This document shows, one piece after another, positions 1 through 9,271 of a DNA stretch of 64,000 nucleotides. Position 1 is the first letter of the stretch; each line of letters begins with the position of its first letter. The translations under genes and the position numbers were made by a program. This DNA is from Nitrosomonas sp. (lineage in GTDB: Bacteria; Pseudomonadota; Gammaproteobacteria; Burkholderiales; Nitrosomonadaceae), in assembly GCF_024282095.1 (NCBI RefSeq), contig NZ_JAMWZS010000002.1:95523-159522 (forward strand), written 5' to 3'. The notes below the pieces were generated by a model. The model searched no databases and was not told the DNA's origin. It saw nothing but the letters and a program-made list of their open reading frames with translations.

Positions 1-144
1 CACGATCAATGCGTTATATACAACATTTCGCGATTCAATGAAACAAACGGAATCACAATAAGCATTATCAATGTGTGTGGCCATAGTCATTCATCCGATC
101 TGTAGCAAACTGCAATCTGTTACAGCGTTATTGATGGCACTGCT

Positions 145-412
145 ATGAATAAATACTGGATACCCGATTATTATCAGGGGTAGCGGTGACGGTCTTGCTG
201 CGTTGCAAAAAGTAAGAAAGCACACGCAGAATTTTGTGATCATTAACGACGACCCGTAGGGCACTCTCTGTGCCCGAGTTGGTTGCATGCCATCTAAAGC
301 ATTAATCGAAGCAGCCAAGGCCTTTTACCATCGCAACACCTTTGCGGAATTTGGTATCCGAAGTGCAGATCCCCTTACACTTGATGAGACCTTTGCAAGA
401 CTTAGTTTTTAG
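145..412 (+). pseudogene. Dihydrolipoamide dehydrogenase remnant (N-terminal fragment, frameshifted and interrupted)
   Basis: Read in the frame that starts at 161, the translation begins YPIIIRGSGDG, a decayed FAD-binding loop. After a TAG at 257-259 it continues GTLCARVGCMPSKALIEAA, the redox-active disulfide region (CxxxxC) of pyridine nucleotide-disulfide oxidoreductases of the lipoamide dehydrogenase type. A plausible original ATG lies at 145 but is out of frame by one base with the rest. The reading ends at a TAG at 410-412 after about 85 codons, while the family is about 470 residues long. This is therefore a leftover of the first fifth of the gene. The permease gene follows 66 bp downstream. 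Confidence 0.8.
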
Positions 413-478
413 AATTTGAACCTAAAGATACTGCCGTTTTTTGAACGGCGTATGTGAGCAAACTGAAAGGAAATTAGT

Positions 479-1546
479 ATGTACAGACTCGAAGAGAAGA
501 CTTTCCTATTGCTCCTCGTCACAGCTTCGCTGGCCTTCGCCTGGATCTTATGGCCATTTTTCGGCGCAATTCTCTGGGGGACAGTGATGGCCATTGTGTT
601 TGCGCCGATGTTTCGGCGGCTATCAGGTTCAATGCGGCAGAGCCCCAGTGCCGCTGCACTGACTACAATCCTAATTATCATTGTGTTAGTGATCCTGCCA
701 TTGATGGTGATTGCAACATCCTTGATGCAGGAGGCTGCCGGTCTGTATGACATGATTCATTCCGGCAAGCTGGATTTTGGTCTCTATTTTCATCAGGTCT
801 GGGATGCTTTACCCGCTTGGATTCAAAATATGATGGCGCAATTGGGACTGACGAACCTTGGTGCGGTGCAGGAAAAACTGGCCGTCGGCCTTCGACAGGG
901 TAGCCAGTTTTTGGCCACACAGATCCTCAGCATCGGTCAATTCACATTTCACTTCATCGTCAATTTTTGTGTCATGTTGTATCTGCTTTTCTTTTTGCTG
1001 CGCGATGGGGACGCATTGTTCAAAAATATCAGGAAGGCAATCCCATTGCATGCTGAGCAGCAGCACGCACTCTTTACCAAGTTCACCACGGCCGTTCGTG
1101 CCACGGTTAAAGGCGGTATTTTCGTGGCTATACTGCAGGGCATGCTCGGCGGCCTGATTTTCTGGTTTCTGGGGATTCACGCACCACTGCTATGGGGTGT
1201 GATAATGGCCTTTCTTTCACTACTGCCTGCAATCGGGGCTAGTCTGGTCTGGCTGCCAGTGGCGATTTACCTACTGGCGACCGGTGCCGTATGGCAGGGC
1301 TTGGTTTTGATCGCCTTCGGCGCTCTCGTAATGGGGCTGGCGGATAATGTCTTGCGTCCCGCTTTAGTAGGCAAGGATACCAAGTTGCCTAACTATGTTG
1401 TGTTAATTTCTACACTCGGTGGCCTTCAGATGTTTGGACTCAACGGCCTTGTCATTGGCCCGGCCATCGCGGCCATGTTTATGGTTGTTTGGGAAATATC
1501 TTCAGCATCAAGGCAGGAGCATCGAAACGATACCGACAGCCTTTGA
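479..1546 (+). CDS. AI-2E family transporter (PerM/TqsA-type permease)
   Basis: This is an inner-membrane permease-like protein of 355 residues, the usual length of the AI-2E/PerM/YdiK family. The family has been linked to autoinducer-2 export, ion antiport or other efflux, so the substrate cannot be named. Hydrophobic segments lie near residues 8-45, 60-85, 150-175 and from 205 to the end. The C-terminal half carries the typical run LLWGVIMAFLSLLPAIGA and the family's ADNVLRP motif, followed by a last glycine-rich transmembrane pair. The start has an AAAGGAAA ribosome-binding site. It stands alone between a pseudogene and a small lipoprotein. Confidence 0.85.
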   Translation: MYRLEEKTFLLLLVTASLAFAWILWPFFGAILWGTVMAIVFAPMFRRLSGSMRQSPSAAALTTILIIIVLVILPLMVIATSLMQEAAGLYDMIHSGKLDFGLYFHQVWDALPAWIQNMMAQLGLTNLGAVQEKLAVGLRQGSQFLATQILSIGQFTFHFIVNFCVMLYLLFFLLRDGDALFKNIRKAIPLHAEQQHALFTKFTTAVRATVKGGIFVAILQGMLGGLIFWFLGIHAPLLWGVIMAFLSLLPAIGASLVWLPVAIYLLATGAVWQGLVLIAFGALVMGLADNVLRPALVGKDTKLPNYVVLISTLGGLQMFGLNGLVIGPAIAAMFMVVWEISSASRQEHRNDTDSL

Positions 1547-1725
1547 ACAGCACCACTGTCATAATTTTTACTATGCAATGATTATGAGTGGATTGTGTCT
1601 AAGGAATTTTGAACAAAGTTACAAATAGGGCATTTAACCCGTTTGTTTAAAGCAATAAGATGATTTTATAAATTTATACTTATCTTTCTGACTTTGATTT
1701 CTAAAATTCTAGCTGTGTTTGTAAC

Positions 1726-2100
1726 ATGATGAAAAATAAATTTATGCCAATAATTAGCGATATTGTTAACACGTCGTTATATCTCAGCATTATATTTGTC
1801 TTACTATTCGTTCTTTCAGCATGTCGGACAGAAAATCATTTACATCAGGCAATTAGATATTCTGAGGCTGCGGTCTTGGCAGATAACAGAAAAGTTATCT
1901 CTAAACATTTAGAACTTGCAAAATTTCACGCTCTTTCGACATTACACCAAAAAAATATGTCATCTGCAGATCGTATTCACTTGGCTGTCGGCATTGTAAG
2001 TTTGGATCAGGCAATTGAAAATGGAATACTTGAAGCTGATGATTCAACGAGGAGAGCTGCCAGGGTCGCGATGGCTCATTTTAAGGAAATAACACATTAA
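1726..2100 (+). CDS. SmbP-like small lipoprotein (putative helical metal-binding protein)
   Basis: A 124-residue protein with a hydrophobic N-terminal segment (about residues 15-32) ending in a lipobox-like LSAC, so it is probably exported and lipidated at Cys33. The mature part is all helical with regularly spaced residues (AIRYSEAAVLADN, HLELAKFHAL, AIENGILEADD, ARVAMAHFKEITH). This matches the repeated helix pattern of SmbP, the small periplasmic metal-binding protein described in Nitrosomonas europaea. It has far fewer histidines than SmbP, so metal binding may be weak or lost. Codon use is A+T-rich compared with the gltBD block that follows. The SmbP relation is an inference from pattern. 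Confidence 0.6.
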   Translation: MMKNKFMPIISDIVNTSLYLSIIFVLLFVLSACRTENHLHQAIRYSEAAVLADNRKVISKHLELAKFHALSTLHQKNMSSADRIHLAVGIVSLDQAIENGILEADDSTRRAARVAMAHFKEITH

Positions 2101-2133
2101 ACCATTTCTTTAACCTTTAGAGCTTTCCAGGAT

Positions 2134-2152
2134 CGCGCCGCCGTCCGGCGCG
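2134..2152. repeat. G+C-rich inverted repeat at the left edge of the GOGAT block
   Basis: CGCGCCG (2134-2140) and CGGCGCG (2146-2152) form a perfect 7-bp stem with a 5-base loop. No T-run follows, so it is not a standard intrinsic terminator for the gene upstream. It lies where base composition switches from A+T-rich to G+C-rich. The rest of the gap 2101-2480 holds a second small inverted repeat, ATTTTG/CAAAAT at 2221-2237, and no gene that I can support. Confidence 0.5.
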
Positions 2153-2480
2153 AAGGGTATGCCCCGGGAAGGACATGCTGCCCGATCCTTAACGCGGACT
2201 ATCCTGCCCCCGATCTCCTCATTTTGCTAAACAAAATTCAATTGCTGGATTAATTCAGACATAGATCATCTGATTTCTTGTCATCAAGCAGTGATTTGTC
2301 TTCTAGATCTCATTTTTGACAGCATACATCAAACCATCAGCGGCTGTTGGACGGAGGGGGGCAAAGAAACTTCAGTTTCCCATTCCCAGAAATATTTGGA
2401 TTCTCTCCCCTCATCCGCTATGATCATAATTCTGGAATTTGTCCGACTGGAACCAGCCCAGAATTAGAGCGACTAAAGCG

Positions 2481-5400
2481 ATGACAAAAGGCTATCCGCC
2501 CGCACAGGGCCTGTACGATCCACGGTTCGACCATGATTCCTGCGGTGTTGGATTCATCACCCACATCAAAGGAAAGGACTCCCATTCCATCGTCGAGCAA
2601 TCCCTGAAGATGCTGGAAAACATGGAACACCGCGGCGCCTGTGGGTGCGAGCCGGATTCCGGGGATGGGGCCGGAATCATGTGCCGGATGCCGGATAAGT
2701 TCATCCGGCGGGAAGCCAAGAAGATCGGTATCGAGCTGCCTCAACTGGGGCAATATGGGGTGGGAATGGTCTTTCTGCCCAAGGATGCGACCGCCCGCAA
2801 GCTGTGCGAGCAGGCGATGGAGAAAGTCGCGGTCGATTTCGGAATGGTGGTGTTGGGATGGCGGGATGTGCCGGTCAACGCCAAGGCGTGCGGACCGAGT
2901 CCGCGCAAGGTGGAGCCGATGATCCGGCAGATCTTTGTCGGAATGGGAGAGAGTTTCTACAACCGGCAGGATTTTGACCGGCGTCTGTACCTGGTACGCC
3001 AGCGAACGGAAAATACCATCGAGTTCGGTGACTTTCCGCCGCAGGCCGCGGAAGATTTCTACATTTGCTGCCTGTCCGCCAACCGGATAATCTACAAGGG
3101 AATGCTGACGGCAGCGCAAGTTCGACTGTATTTCCCGGATTTGTCGGACCCGGATTTCCTGTCATCCCTGGCGATCGTCCATTCGCGTTTTTCAACGAAC
3201 ACCTTCCCATCCTGGCGGCTGGCGCATCCGTATCGCTACCTCGCTCACAACGGCGAAATCAACACGCTGCACGGCAACCGGAACTGGATGCGGGCACGGT
3301 ATGGATCTTTGCAATCGGAAGTGTTCGGAGATGAGCTCCAGAAGATGTTTCCGATTCTGACGGAATCCGGCTCAGACTCGGCCACACTGGACAACGCGCT
3401 GCAATTTCTGTGCGTGAACGGTCGGAGCCTGGCCCATGCGGTGCTGATGCTCATCCCGGAGGCGTGGCAGAATCACGATCAGATGGATGAGGACCTCAAG
3501 GCGTTTTACGAGTATCACGCTTGCCTGATGGAGCCATGGGATGGACCGGCTTCTATTGCCTTTACGAATGGCGCGCTCGTCGGCGCGGTGTTGGATCGAA
3601 ATGGGCTGCGGCCGTCGCGATACTACGTAACGAAGGATGATCTGGTAATCATGGCCAGCGAGGTAGGCGTGCTGCCGATTCCACCGGAAAACGTGGCGCG
3701 GAAGTGGCGGTTGCAGCCCGGCAAGATTTTCCTGATCGACGCCAAGCAGGAAAGAATCATCGATGACAGCGAAATCAAGCGGCAACTCATAAACAAACGG
3801 CCTTGGAAGAGATGGCTGGAACAGAATCTGATCGAGTTGGACAATCTTCCAGCCCCGAGCAAGGTGCATCAGCCGGACCATGCAACGCTAATGGCGCGGC
3901 AACGCACGTTCGGGCACACCCATGAAGACCTCAAACTGATCATGACGCCAATGGCCGTAAACGGGGCCGAGGCGATCGGGTCGATGGGGACGGACACGCC
4001 GCTGGCATGTCTCTCCGAGAAGCCGCAGTTGCTCTACAACTATTTCAAGCAACTCTTCGCGCAGGTAACCAATCCGCCATTGGATGCGATGCGCGAGGAG
4101 CTGGTTACATCGGCATATACCTACATCGGACGCGAAGGGAATCTGTTGGACGAGACGCCGGATGCAGCGCACTTGATCAAGCTCAAAAGCCCGATCATCA
4201 GCAACGCCGATCTGGAAAAGCTGCGGGAAGTGGCTGTCGGTAAATTACGAGCGGTGACGCTCGAGATGCTCTTCAAGGTCAGCGCAGGCGAAACGGGATT
4301 GCAGCATGCACTGGAAGCATTGATGGAGCGGGCGGCTCACGCGGTTAAGGAAGGCGCATCCGTCCTCATTCTGTCGGACCGGGGCGTAGATGCCGGGAAC
4401 GTGCCGATTCCCAGCCTGCTGGCAACTGCAGCAGTGCATCATCACCTGATCCGCGCAGGCACACGCACGCAATGCGGTCTGGTGATCGAAACCGGCGAGG
4501 CACGCGAGGCGCATCACTTCTGTCTACTCATCGGATACGGAGCCGGGGCGGTGAATCCGTATCTGTCTTTCGAGACGCTGGCGGATTTAGATAAGAACGA
4601 ATTGCTTCCCAACGACCTGAACTTGGAGAAAGCGCAATACAATTATATCAAAGCGGCCAACAAGGCGATCCTCAAGGTCGCATCGAAGATGGGAATCAGC
4701 ACGGTGCAGAGCTACCGGGGCGCTCAGATCTTCGAAGCGATCGGGCTTGGCAAGGAGATGATCGACCGGTATTTCACCGGCACAGCGTCGCGCATCAAGG
4801 GAATCGAACTAGAGATCATCGCGCGTGAATCGTTGGAGCGGCATCGCCGCGGATTTCCGCCGATCCAGGTGAATGGGCAGGTGCTGGATACCGGTGGACT
4901 GTACCAATGGCGCCGCGACGGCGAATACCACATGTGGAACCCCGAGACGGTGGCCAAACTCCAGGATTCGGTCCGAGTAGGGGTCGAGAAGCCCATCGAC
5001 GGGTACAAGAAGTTCAAGGAATATACCGCGCTGCTGGACGATGAAGCGCGCAGCCGATGCACTTTGCGCGGATTGCTTAACTTCAGGAAAGCGGTCAATC
5101 CGATCCCGCTGGAAGAAGTCGAGCCAGCCAAAGAGATCGTCAAGCGATTCGTCACCGGCGCGATGTCGCTCGGATCAATCAGTACCGAAGCCCACGAGAA
5201 CCTGGCCATCGCCATGAATCGCATTGGCGGCAAGAGCAACACCGGCGAAGGGGGCGAAGACTCGCGGCGCTTCCAGCCCGATCCGCAGCCGGATGCGAAC
5301 GGCAACATCATTTTTCGCCGCAGCGCCATCAAGCAGGTGGCGAGCGCACGCTTCGGCGTCACCGCTGAATACCTGGCCAACGCCGATGAATTGCAGATCA

Positions 5401-7079
5401 AAATGGCCCAGGGTGCCAAGCCAGGCGAAGGCGGACAATTGCCGGGACACAAAGTGGATGCGTATATCGGGAAAATCAGACACTCAACGCCCGGCGTCGG
5501 ATTGATTTCACCACCACCGCATCATGATATTTATTCGATTGAGGATCTGGCGCAGCTCATCCACGATCTGAAGAACGCCAATCCCAAGGCGCGCGTCAGC
5601 GTAAAGCTGGTCAGCGAGGTGGGAGTCGGAACCGTCGCGGCCGGCGTCGCCAAGGCCAAAGCGGATCACATCCTGATCTCCGGCGATTCCGGCGGAACGG
5701 GCGCTGCGCCGCTGACCAGCATCAAGTACGCGGGCATCCCGTGGGAACTGGGACTTGCGGAGACACAACAAGTCCTGGTGATGAACAACCTGCGCGGGCG
5801 CGTGACCGTACAGACGGATGGGCACCTCAAGACCGGCCGCGATGTCGTCATCGCAGCGCTGCTCGGGGCGGAGGAATTCGGCTTCTCCACCGGGCCGCTG
5901 ATTGCCTCCGGATGCATCATGATGCGGGTCTGTCATCTGAACACCTGCCCGGTCGGCGTGGCGACTCAGGATCCCGAGCTGCGCAAGAAATTCGCCGGCA
6001 AACCGGAGCACGTCATCAACTTTTTCTTCTTCATCGCCGAGGAAGTGCGGCAATACATGGCTGAGATGGGATTCCGGAAGTTTGAAGACATGGTCGGGCA
6101 GACGCAATTGCTGGAGTTCATGGATGTCTCGAGCCATGACAAGGCGCGTCATCTGAATCTGGACGTGATCCTGCACAAACCCCAGGTCGGTGCGGATGTA
6201 GCCGTTCGCTGTGTGCAAAAGCAAGAGCACGGGCTGGGACAGGCACTGGACAACCAGCTCATTCAGCTGGCGGCACGGGCGATTGAGCGCGGCGAAAAAG
6301 TTACAGCCAACCTTGAGATCCGCAACGTCAATCGCACTGTCGGCACCATGCTGTCGCACCAAATCGCCTTGAAATACGGGCACAAAGGGCTTCCGGACGA
6401 CACGATCACATTCAAGTTCACCGGATCGGCGGGGCAGAGCTTCGGATGCTTTCTTGCTCGCGGCGTCACGCTGATGCTGGAAGGGGACAGTAACGACTAC
6501 CTGGGCAAAGGACTCTCCGGCGGGAAGATCGCCCTCTTCCCGCCGAAGCAGGCAACATTCAAGCCCGAGGAAAACATCATCGCCGGCAACGTCATTTGCT
6601 ACGGCGCAATCGCCGGCGAAGTCTATATCCGCGGCGTCGTCGGCGAACGCTTCTGCGTCCGCAACTCCGGCGCCCAGGCGGTTGTCGAGGGCGTCGGCGA
6701 TCATGGCTGCGAATACATGACCGGCGGGCGGGTCGTCGTCATCGGCCCAACCGGACGCAACTTTGCCGCCGGCATGAGCGGCGGAATCGCCTACGTCTAC
6801 GACGACAATGGCCAGTTTCCGCGCCTGTGCAATACCGAGATGGTGGCACTGGAAAAGCCCGACAAGGATTATGATCGCGAAACGATCAAGATCCTTTTGG
6901 AGAACCACCACAAGCTGACCGGATCGACTCGCGCCAAGGCGATCCTGGACGATTTCGAGAAGGCACTCCACTGGTTCGTCAAGGTAATGCCGACCGACTA
7001 TCGCAATGCACTGGAGAAAATGGGCGAGATTGAAGAAGCAGCCAGGAAGCTCAGCGAGCGCCAGGCGGGCGCAGTGTGA
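2481..7079 (+). CDS. gltB: Glutamate synthase (GOGAT) large/alpha subunit
   Basis: The large subunit transfers the glutamine amide nitrogen to 2-oxoglutarate in the cytoplasm, giving two glutamates, with electrons from GltD. It has 1532 residues from the ATG at 2481. The frame stays open to a TTG at 2439, but family members begin about where MTKGYPPAQG starts. Order: class-II amidotransferase with nucleophile Cys21 (HDSCGVGF), central domain, FMN/2-oxoglutarate synthase domain with GEGGEDSRRF and AKPGEGGQLPGHKV, then the 3Fe-4S cysteine cluster CIMMRVCHLNTCPVG (about residue 1145). The GXGXG-rich beta-helix domain closes the protein. It lies 74 bp upstream of gltD. Its G+C-rich codon use differs from flanking genes, suggesting transfer. 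Confidence 0.97.
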   Translation: MTKGYPPAQGLYDPRFDHDSCGVGFITHIKGKDSHSIVEQSLKMLENMEHRGACGCEPDSGDGAGIMCRMPDKFIRREAKKIGIELPQLGQYGVGMVFLPKDATARKLCEQAMEKVAVDFGMVVLGWRDVPVNAKACGPSPRKVEPMIRQIFVGMGESFYNRQDFDRRLYLVRQRTENTIEFGDFPPQAAEDFYICCLSANRIIYKGMLTAAQVRLYFPDLSDPDFLSSLAIVHSRFSTNTFPSWRLAHPYRYLAHNGEINTLHGNRNWMRARYGSLQSEVFGDELQKMFPILTESGSDSATLDNALQFLCVNGRSLAHAVLMLIPEAWQNHDQMDEDLKAFYEYHACLMEPWDGPASIAFTNGALVGAVLDRNGLRPSRYYVTKDDLVIMASEVGVLPIPPENVARKWRLQPGKIFLIDAKQERIIDDSEIKRQLINKRPWKRWLEQNLIELDNLPAPSKVHQPDHATLMARQRTFGHTHEDLKLIMTPMAVNGAEAIGSMGTDTPLACLSEKPQLLYNYFKQLFAQVTNPPLDAMREELVTSAYTYIGREGNLLDETPDAAHLIKLKSPIISNADLEKLREVAVGKLRAVTLEMLFKVSAGETGLQHALEALMERAAHAVKEGASVLILSDRGVDAGNVPIPSLLATAAVHHHLIRAGTRTQCGLVIETGEAREAHHFCLLIGYGAGAVNPYLSFETLADLDKNELLPNDLNLEKAQYNYIKAANKAILKVASKMGISTVQSYRGAQIFEAIGLGKEMIDRYFTGTASRIKGIELEIIARESLERHRRGFPPIQVNGQVLDTGGLYQWRRDGEYHMWNPETVAKLQDSVRVGVEKPIDGYKKFKEYTALLDDEARSRCTLRGLLNFRKAVNPIPLEEVEPAKEIVKRFVTGAMSLGSISTEAHENLAIAMNRIGGKSNTGEGGEDSRRFQPDPQPDANGNIIFRRSAIKQVASARFGVTAEYLANADELQIKMAQGAKPGEGGQLPGHKVDAYIGKIRHSTPGVGLISPPPHHDIYSIEDLAQLIHDLKNANPKARVSVKLVSEVGVGTVAAGVAKAKADHILISGDSGGTGAAPLTSIKYAGIPWELGLAETQQVLVMNNLRGRVTVQTDGHLKTGRDVVIAALLGAEEFGFSTGPLIASGCIMMRVCHLNTCPVGVATQDPELRKKFAGKPEHVINFFFFIAEEVRQYMAEMGFRKFEDMVGQTQLLEFMDVSSHDKARHLNLDVILHKPQVGADVAVRCVQKQEHGLGQALDNQLIQLAARAIERGEKVTANLEIRNVNRTVGTMLSHQIALKYGHKGLPDDTITFKFTGSAGQSFGCFLARGVTLMLEGDSNDYLGKGLSGGKIALFPPKQATFKPEENIIAGNVICYGAIAGEVYIRGVVGERFCVRNSGAQAVVEGVGDHGCEYMTGGRVVVIGPTGRNFAAGMSGGIAYVYDDNGQFPRLCNTEMVALEKPDKDYDRETIKILLENHHKLTGSTRAKAILDDFEKALHWFVKVMPTDYRNALEKMGEIEEAARKLSERQAGAV

Positions 7080-7081
7080 AC

Positions 7082-7139
7082 TAAAAATTAAAAATTGAAG
7101 GCGAAGATGGAATCCTGCATTTTTAACTTTTAATTTTGA
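7082..7139 (+). repeat. Imperfect A+T-rich hairpin between gltB and gltD
   Basis: AAAATTAAAAATTGAA at about 7083-7098 pairs imperfectly with the run CATTTTTAACTTTTAATTTT at about 7118-7137. The spacer is about 20 bases. It could act as an attenuating or processing hairpin between the two GOGAT cistrons, or be a donor-genome repeat. Its A+T richness stands out inside the G+C-rich block. Confidence 0.4.
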
Positions 7140-7153
7140 CGTGAGAGAAAACA

Positions 7154-8629
7154 ATGGGCAAACCCACAGGTTTCAAGGAATTCAAGCGTGAAACGGCGAC
7201 GCGCCGGCCGGTCGAGTCGCGCATTCTCGACTGGAACGAGGTCTATCTCGACATTGCCGAGGAGAAACTCAAGCGCCAGGGCGCTCGCTGCATGGATTGC
7301 GGGATTCCGTTCTGCCATGGCCCCACCGGATGTCCACTGGGGAACATCATTCCGGAGTGGAACGATCTGATCTACAAAGGGCGATGGCACGATGCCATCG
7401 AGATGCTGCACAAGACCAACAACTTCCCGGAATTTACCGGGCGCATCTGCCCCGCGCCGTGCGAAGAGGCATGCGTGCTGGGGATCAATGAGAAGCCGGT
7501 GACGATCAAGTCGATTGAGCAGAACATTATTGATCACGCGTTTGAAAACGGGTGGGTTAAGCCCTGCCCGCCAGCCACGCGGACGGACAAGAAAGTCGCC
7601 GTCGTCGGCTCCGGCCCGGCCGGACTCGGGTGCGCCGCCCAACTCAACAAAGCGGGGCATCTGGTGACGGTATTCGAGCGCGCCGACCGGGTCGGCGGGC
7701 TGCTCATGCACGGCATCCCCAACTTCAAGCTGGAGAAGCATATCGTCAACCGCCGCGTCGATCTGATGAAAGCCGAGGGAATCAACTTCGTCACCGGCGC
7801 CAACGTTGGCTTCAACATCAAGGTCGAAGACCTGCACCGCGATTTCGATGCGATCGTCCTCTGCGGCGGATCGACCAAGGCACGGGATATTGACGTCCCC
7901 GGCCGCGATCTGAATGGCATTCACCTGGCCATGACCTATCTGCCGATGCAGAACAAGATCAACTTCGGCGACCACATCCCCGAACGGGAATTTATCAGCG
8001 CCAAGGGCAAACACGTGATCATCCTCGGCGGTGGCGACACCGGAGCCGATTGCCTCGGCACCGCCATTCGGCAGGGATGCAAGTCTGTCCAACAATTCGA
8101 GCTGCTTCCCAAGCCGCCCGCTGGCCGGGTGCAGGACATGCCCTGGCCCTACTGGCCGATGATCTACCGCGTCAGTTCCGCCCACGAAGAAGCCGCCGCT
8201 CCCATCGGCCACGACGTTCGCGACTTCGCCATCAATACTCAATCCTTCTCCGGCGTAAACGGCGTCGTCAAAAAACTCCACGGAATCCGCCTGGAATGGG
8301 AAATGCAAGGTTCGCGCCCGGTGAAGATGAAGGAAATCCCCGGCAGCGAGTTCACGCTCGACTGCGACTTGTGCCTGCTGGCCCTGGGTTTCATCAGCCC
8401 CGAACCGGAAGGGCCGATCTCACAGCTCGGTGTGAAACTCGACCAGCGTGGCAATGTGTTGGTCGATCAAAACTACATGTCCAGCATCCCCGGCGTCTTC
8501 GCGGCCGGAGACATGCGCCGTGGGCAGTCACTGGTGGTCTGGGCGATCAGCGAAGGAAGGCAGGCGGCGCGGGGAGTGGACGAGTTTCTCATGGGACGGA
8601 GCGATTTACCGAAGATGAAATTGTTTTGA
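7154..8629 (+). CDS. gltD: Glutamate synthase (GOGAT) small/beta subunit
   Basis: The 491-residue small subunit oxidises NAD(P)H and passes electrons through FAD and 4Fe-4S centres to GltB. The N-terminus carries cysteine motifs [14 protein letters not shown] and [11 protein letters not shown] (residues 45-110) for the two 4Fe-4S clusters. [13 protein letters not shown] (about 155) is the FAD-binding Rossmann site, [17 protein letters not shown] (about 293) the NAD(P)H site, and [19 protein letters not shown] the C-terminal FAD motif. RBS-like GAGAG precedes the ATG. Codon use matches gltB. The last 30 codons and about 70 bp downstream recur at 19649-19809. Confidence 0.97.
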   Translation: MGKPTGFKEFKRETATRRPVESRILDWNEVYLDIAEEKLKRQGARCMDCGIPFCHGPTGCPLGNIIPEWNDLIYKGRWHDAIEMLHKTNNFPEFTGRICPAPCEEACVLGINEKPVTIKSIEQNIIDHAFENGWVKPCPPATRTDKKVAVVGSGPAGLGCAAQLNKAGHLVTVFERADRVGGLLMHGIPNFKLEKHIVNRRVDLMKAEGINFVTGANVGFNIKVEDLHRDFDAIVLCGGSTKARDIDVPGRDLNGIHLAMTYLPMQNKINFGDHIPEREFISAKGKHVIILGGGDTGADCLGTAIRQGCKSVQQFELLPKPPAGRVQDMPWPYWPMIYRVSSAHEEAAAPIGHDVRDFAINTQSFSGVNGVVKKLHGIRLEWEMQGSRPVKMKEIPGSEFTLDCDLCLLALGFISPEPEGPISQLGVKLDQRGNVLVDQNYMSSIPGVFAAGDMRRGQSLVVWAISEGRQAARGVDEFLMGRSDLPKMKLF

Positions 8630-8699
8630 ACGGACACTGGATAAGCACAGGAAGAACGTCGAAATGCCGGAATACGCTACAAGGCGTTTGTTCCAATCG
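8540..8699 (+). repeat. Direct repeat T1: gltD 3' end plus downstream sequence
   Basis: This segment, covering the last 30 codons of gltD, its stop and about 70 bp beyond, is repeated at 19649-19809. By eye the copies differ at about a dozen positions and one single-base insertion. The similarity continues past the stop codon, so it reflects a DNA-level duplication or two related genes, not only protein conservation. The two copies bracket about 11 kb that includes the kdp genes. Confidence 0.9.
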
Positions 8700-8824
8700 T
8701 GCACGTTGTCCCGCGCCATGCCGGTGTGTTGGTAATGCAACTGGCGGCATCATAAGTGAGCGTGCGAATATCGCCGCCGATGGGATGGATTTTGAAGATT
8801 GCCAACCGAGTCAAAACTGTGTGT

Positions 8825-8911
8825 ATATCTGGCCATTTCCCCTACACCAAGCTTTCAAAATTTGGATCAAGTCGATTCCCGGATGACGCAAGCTTATCCG
8901 GGCTACTTGCT
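8825..8911. repeat. REP-like palindromic repeat R1
   Basis: CCCGGAT (8878-8884) and ATCCGGG (8896-8902) form a stem within a block that resembles enterobacterial REP elements (GGAT...TTATCCGGGCTAC). A diverged copy of the whole block lies at 19566-19650. It sits in the 459-bp gap between gltD and the kdp small ORFs. The G+C-rich character of the gap ends at about 8800. Otherwise I see no gene in 8700-9088. Confidence 0.65.
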
Positions 8912-9048
8912 GAAATACCTCTTTTGCCAAATCAATGCCAGACTGCCATGACGAATGGTAGTTTCTTGCAGCATCGGTGTAGCAGCCAATAAATTTTACA
9001 CAATTTTTACGCTACAACCTTTCAATTCAACTCCATTTTTACACACAA

Positions 9049-9076
9049 TTGCTTATATTGAATAAGTAAATAACTT
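9049..9076 (+). promoter_or_regulatory. Possible kdp promoter
   Basis: TTGCTT (9049-9054) and TAACTT (9071-9076), 16 bases apart, lie 12 bp before the first short kdp ORF in an A+T-rich stretch. KdpE operators elsewhere are also A+T-rich. The -10 match is weak, so this is a guess at the main operon promoter. Confidence 0.3.
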
Positions 9077-9088
9077 TAGTGTAAGTAT

Positions 9089-9175
9089 ATGGATCTTACT
9101 TATTATCTCTGTTTTGCCATTTTGTCTGTAGTATTGATCATAGGGTTGATCACCAACTACTATCATGAGGAATAA
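9089..9175 (+). CDS. 28-residue single-span membrane peptide upstream of kdpF
   Basis: The ORF encodes MDLTYYLCFAILSVVLIIGL followed by ITNYYHEE, a single hydrophobic helix with an acidic tail. It ends 3 bp before the ATG of kdpF, and its last codons supply the ribosome-binding site (GAGGAATAAAAG) of kdpF. The length, topology and tight spacing look like a real translated small membrane protein of the kdp operon. It is not KdpF, which follows. It may assist the K+ pump or couple translation to kdpF. The function is unknown, and translation is inferred only from context. Confidence 0.5.
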   Translation: MDLTYYLCFAILSVVLIIGLITNYYHEE

Positions 9176-9178
9176 AAG

Positions 9179-9271
9179 ATGAATTGGATTTATTGGCTAA
9201 CCGGTATTCTTGCTGTCTTATTGTTCTTATACCTGCTCTATGCATTATTCAACGCTGAGGAGGTGGCATGA
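9179..9271 (+). CDS. kdpF: KdpF small subunit of the K+-transporting ATPase
   Basis: This 30-residue, single-helix membrane peptide has the KdpF pattern, with a hydrophobic core ending LLYALFNAEEVA (compare the LVYALINAE-type end of known KdpF). KdpF stabilises the KdpABC complex in the inner membrane. The ATG follows GAGGAATAAAAG. Its TGA overlaps the kdpA ATG in an ATGA at 9268-9271, indicating coupled translation. It is too short for ordinary ORF lists. Confidence 0.85.
   Translation: MNWIYWLTGILAVLLFLYLLYALFNAEEVA

Noticed and set aside
91-318. 75-codon minus-strand frame at the left edge
   Set aside because: It overlaps the lipoamide dehydrogenase remnant, whose protein similarity on the plus strand is clear.
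5508-7154. A 548-codon open frame on the minus strand opposite gltB
   Set aside because: It is a shadow of the G+C-rich gltB frame: it lacks recognisable domains, and the sense strand encodes unmistakable GOGAT motifs throughout.
7130-8308. A 392-codon open frame on the minus strand opposite gltD
   Set aside because: Shadow of gltD; composition is that of a complementary frame and no family motif is visible.
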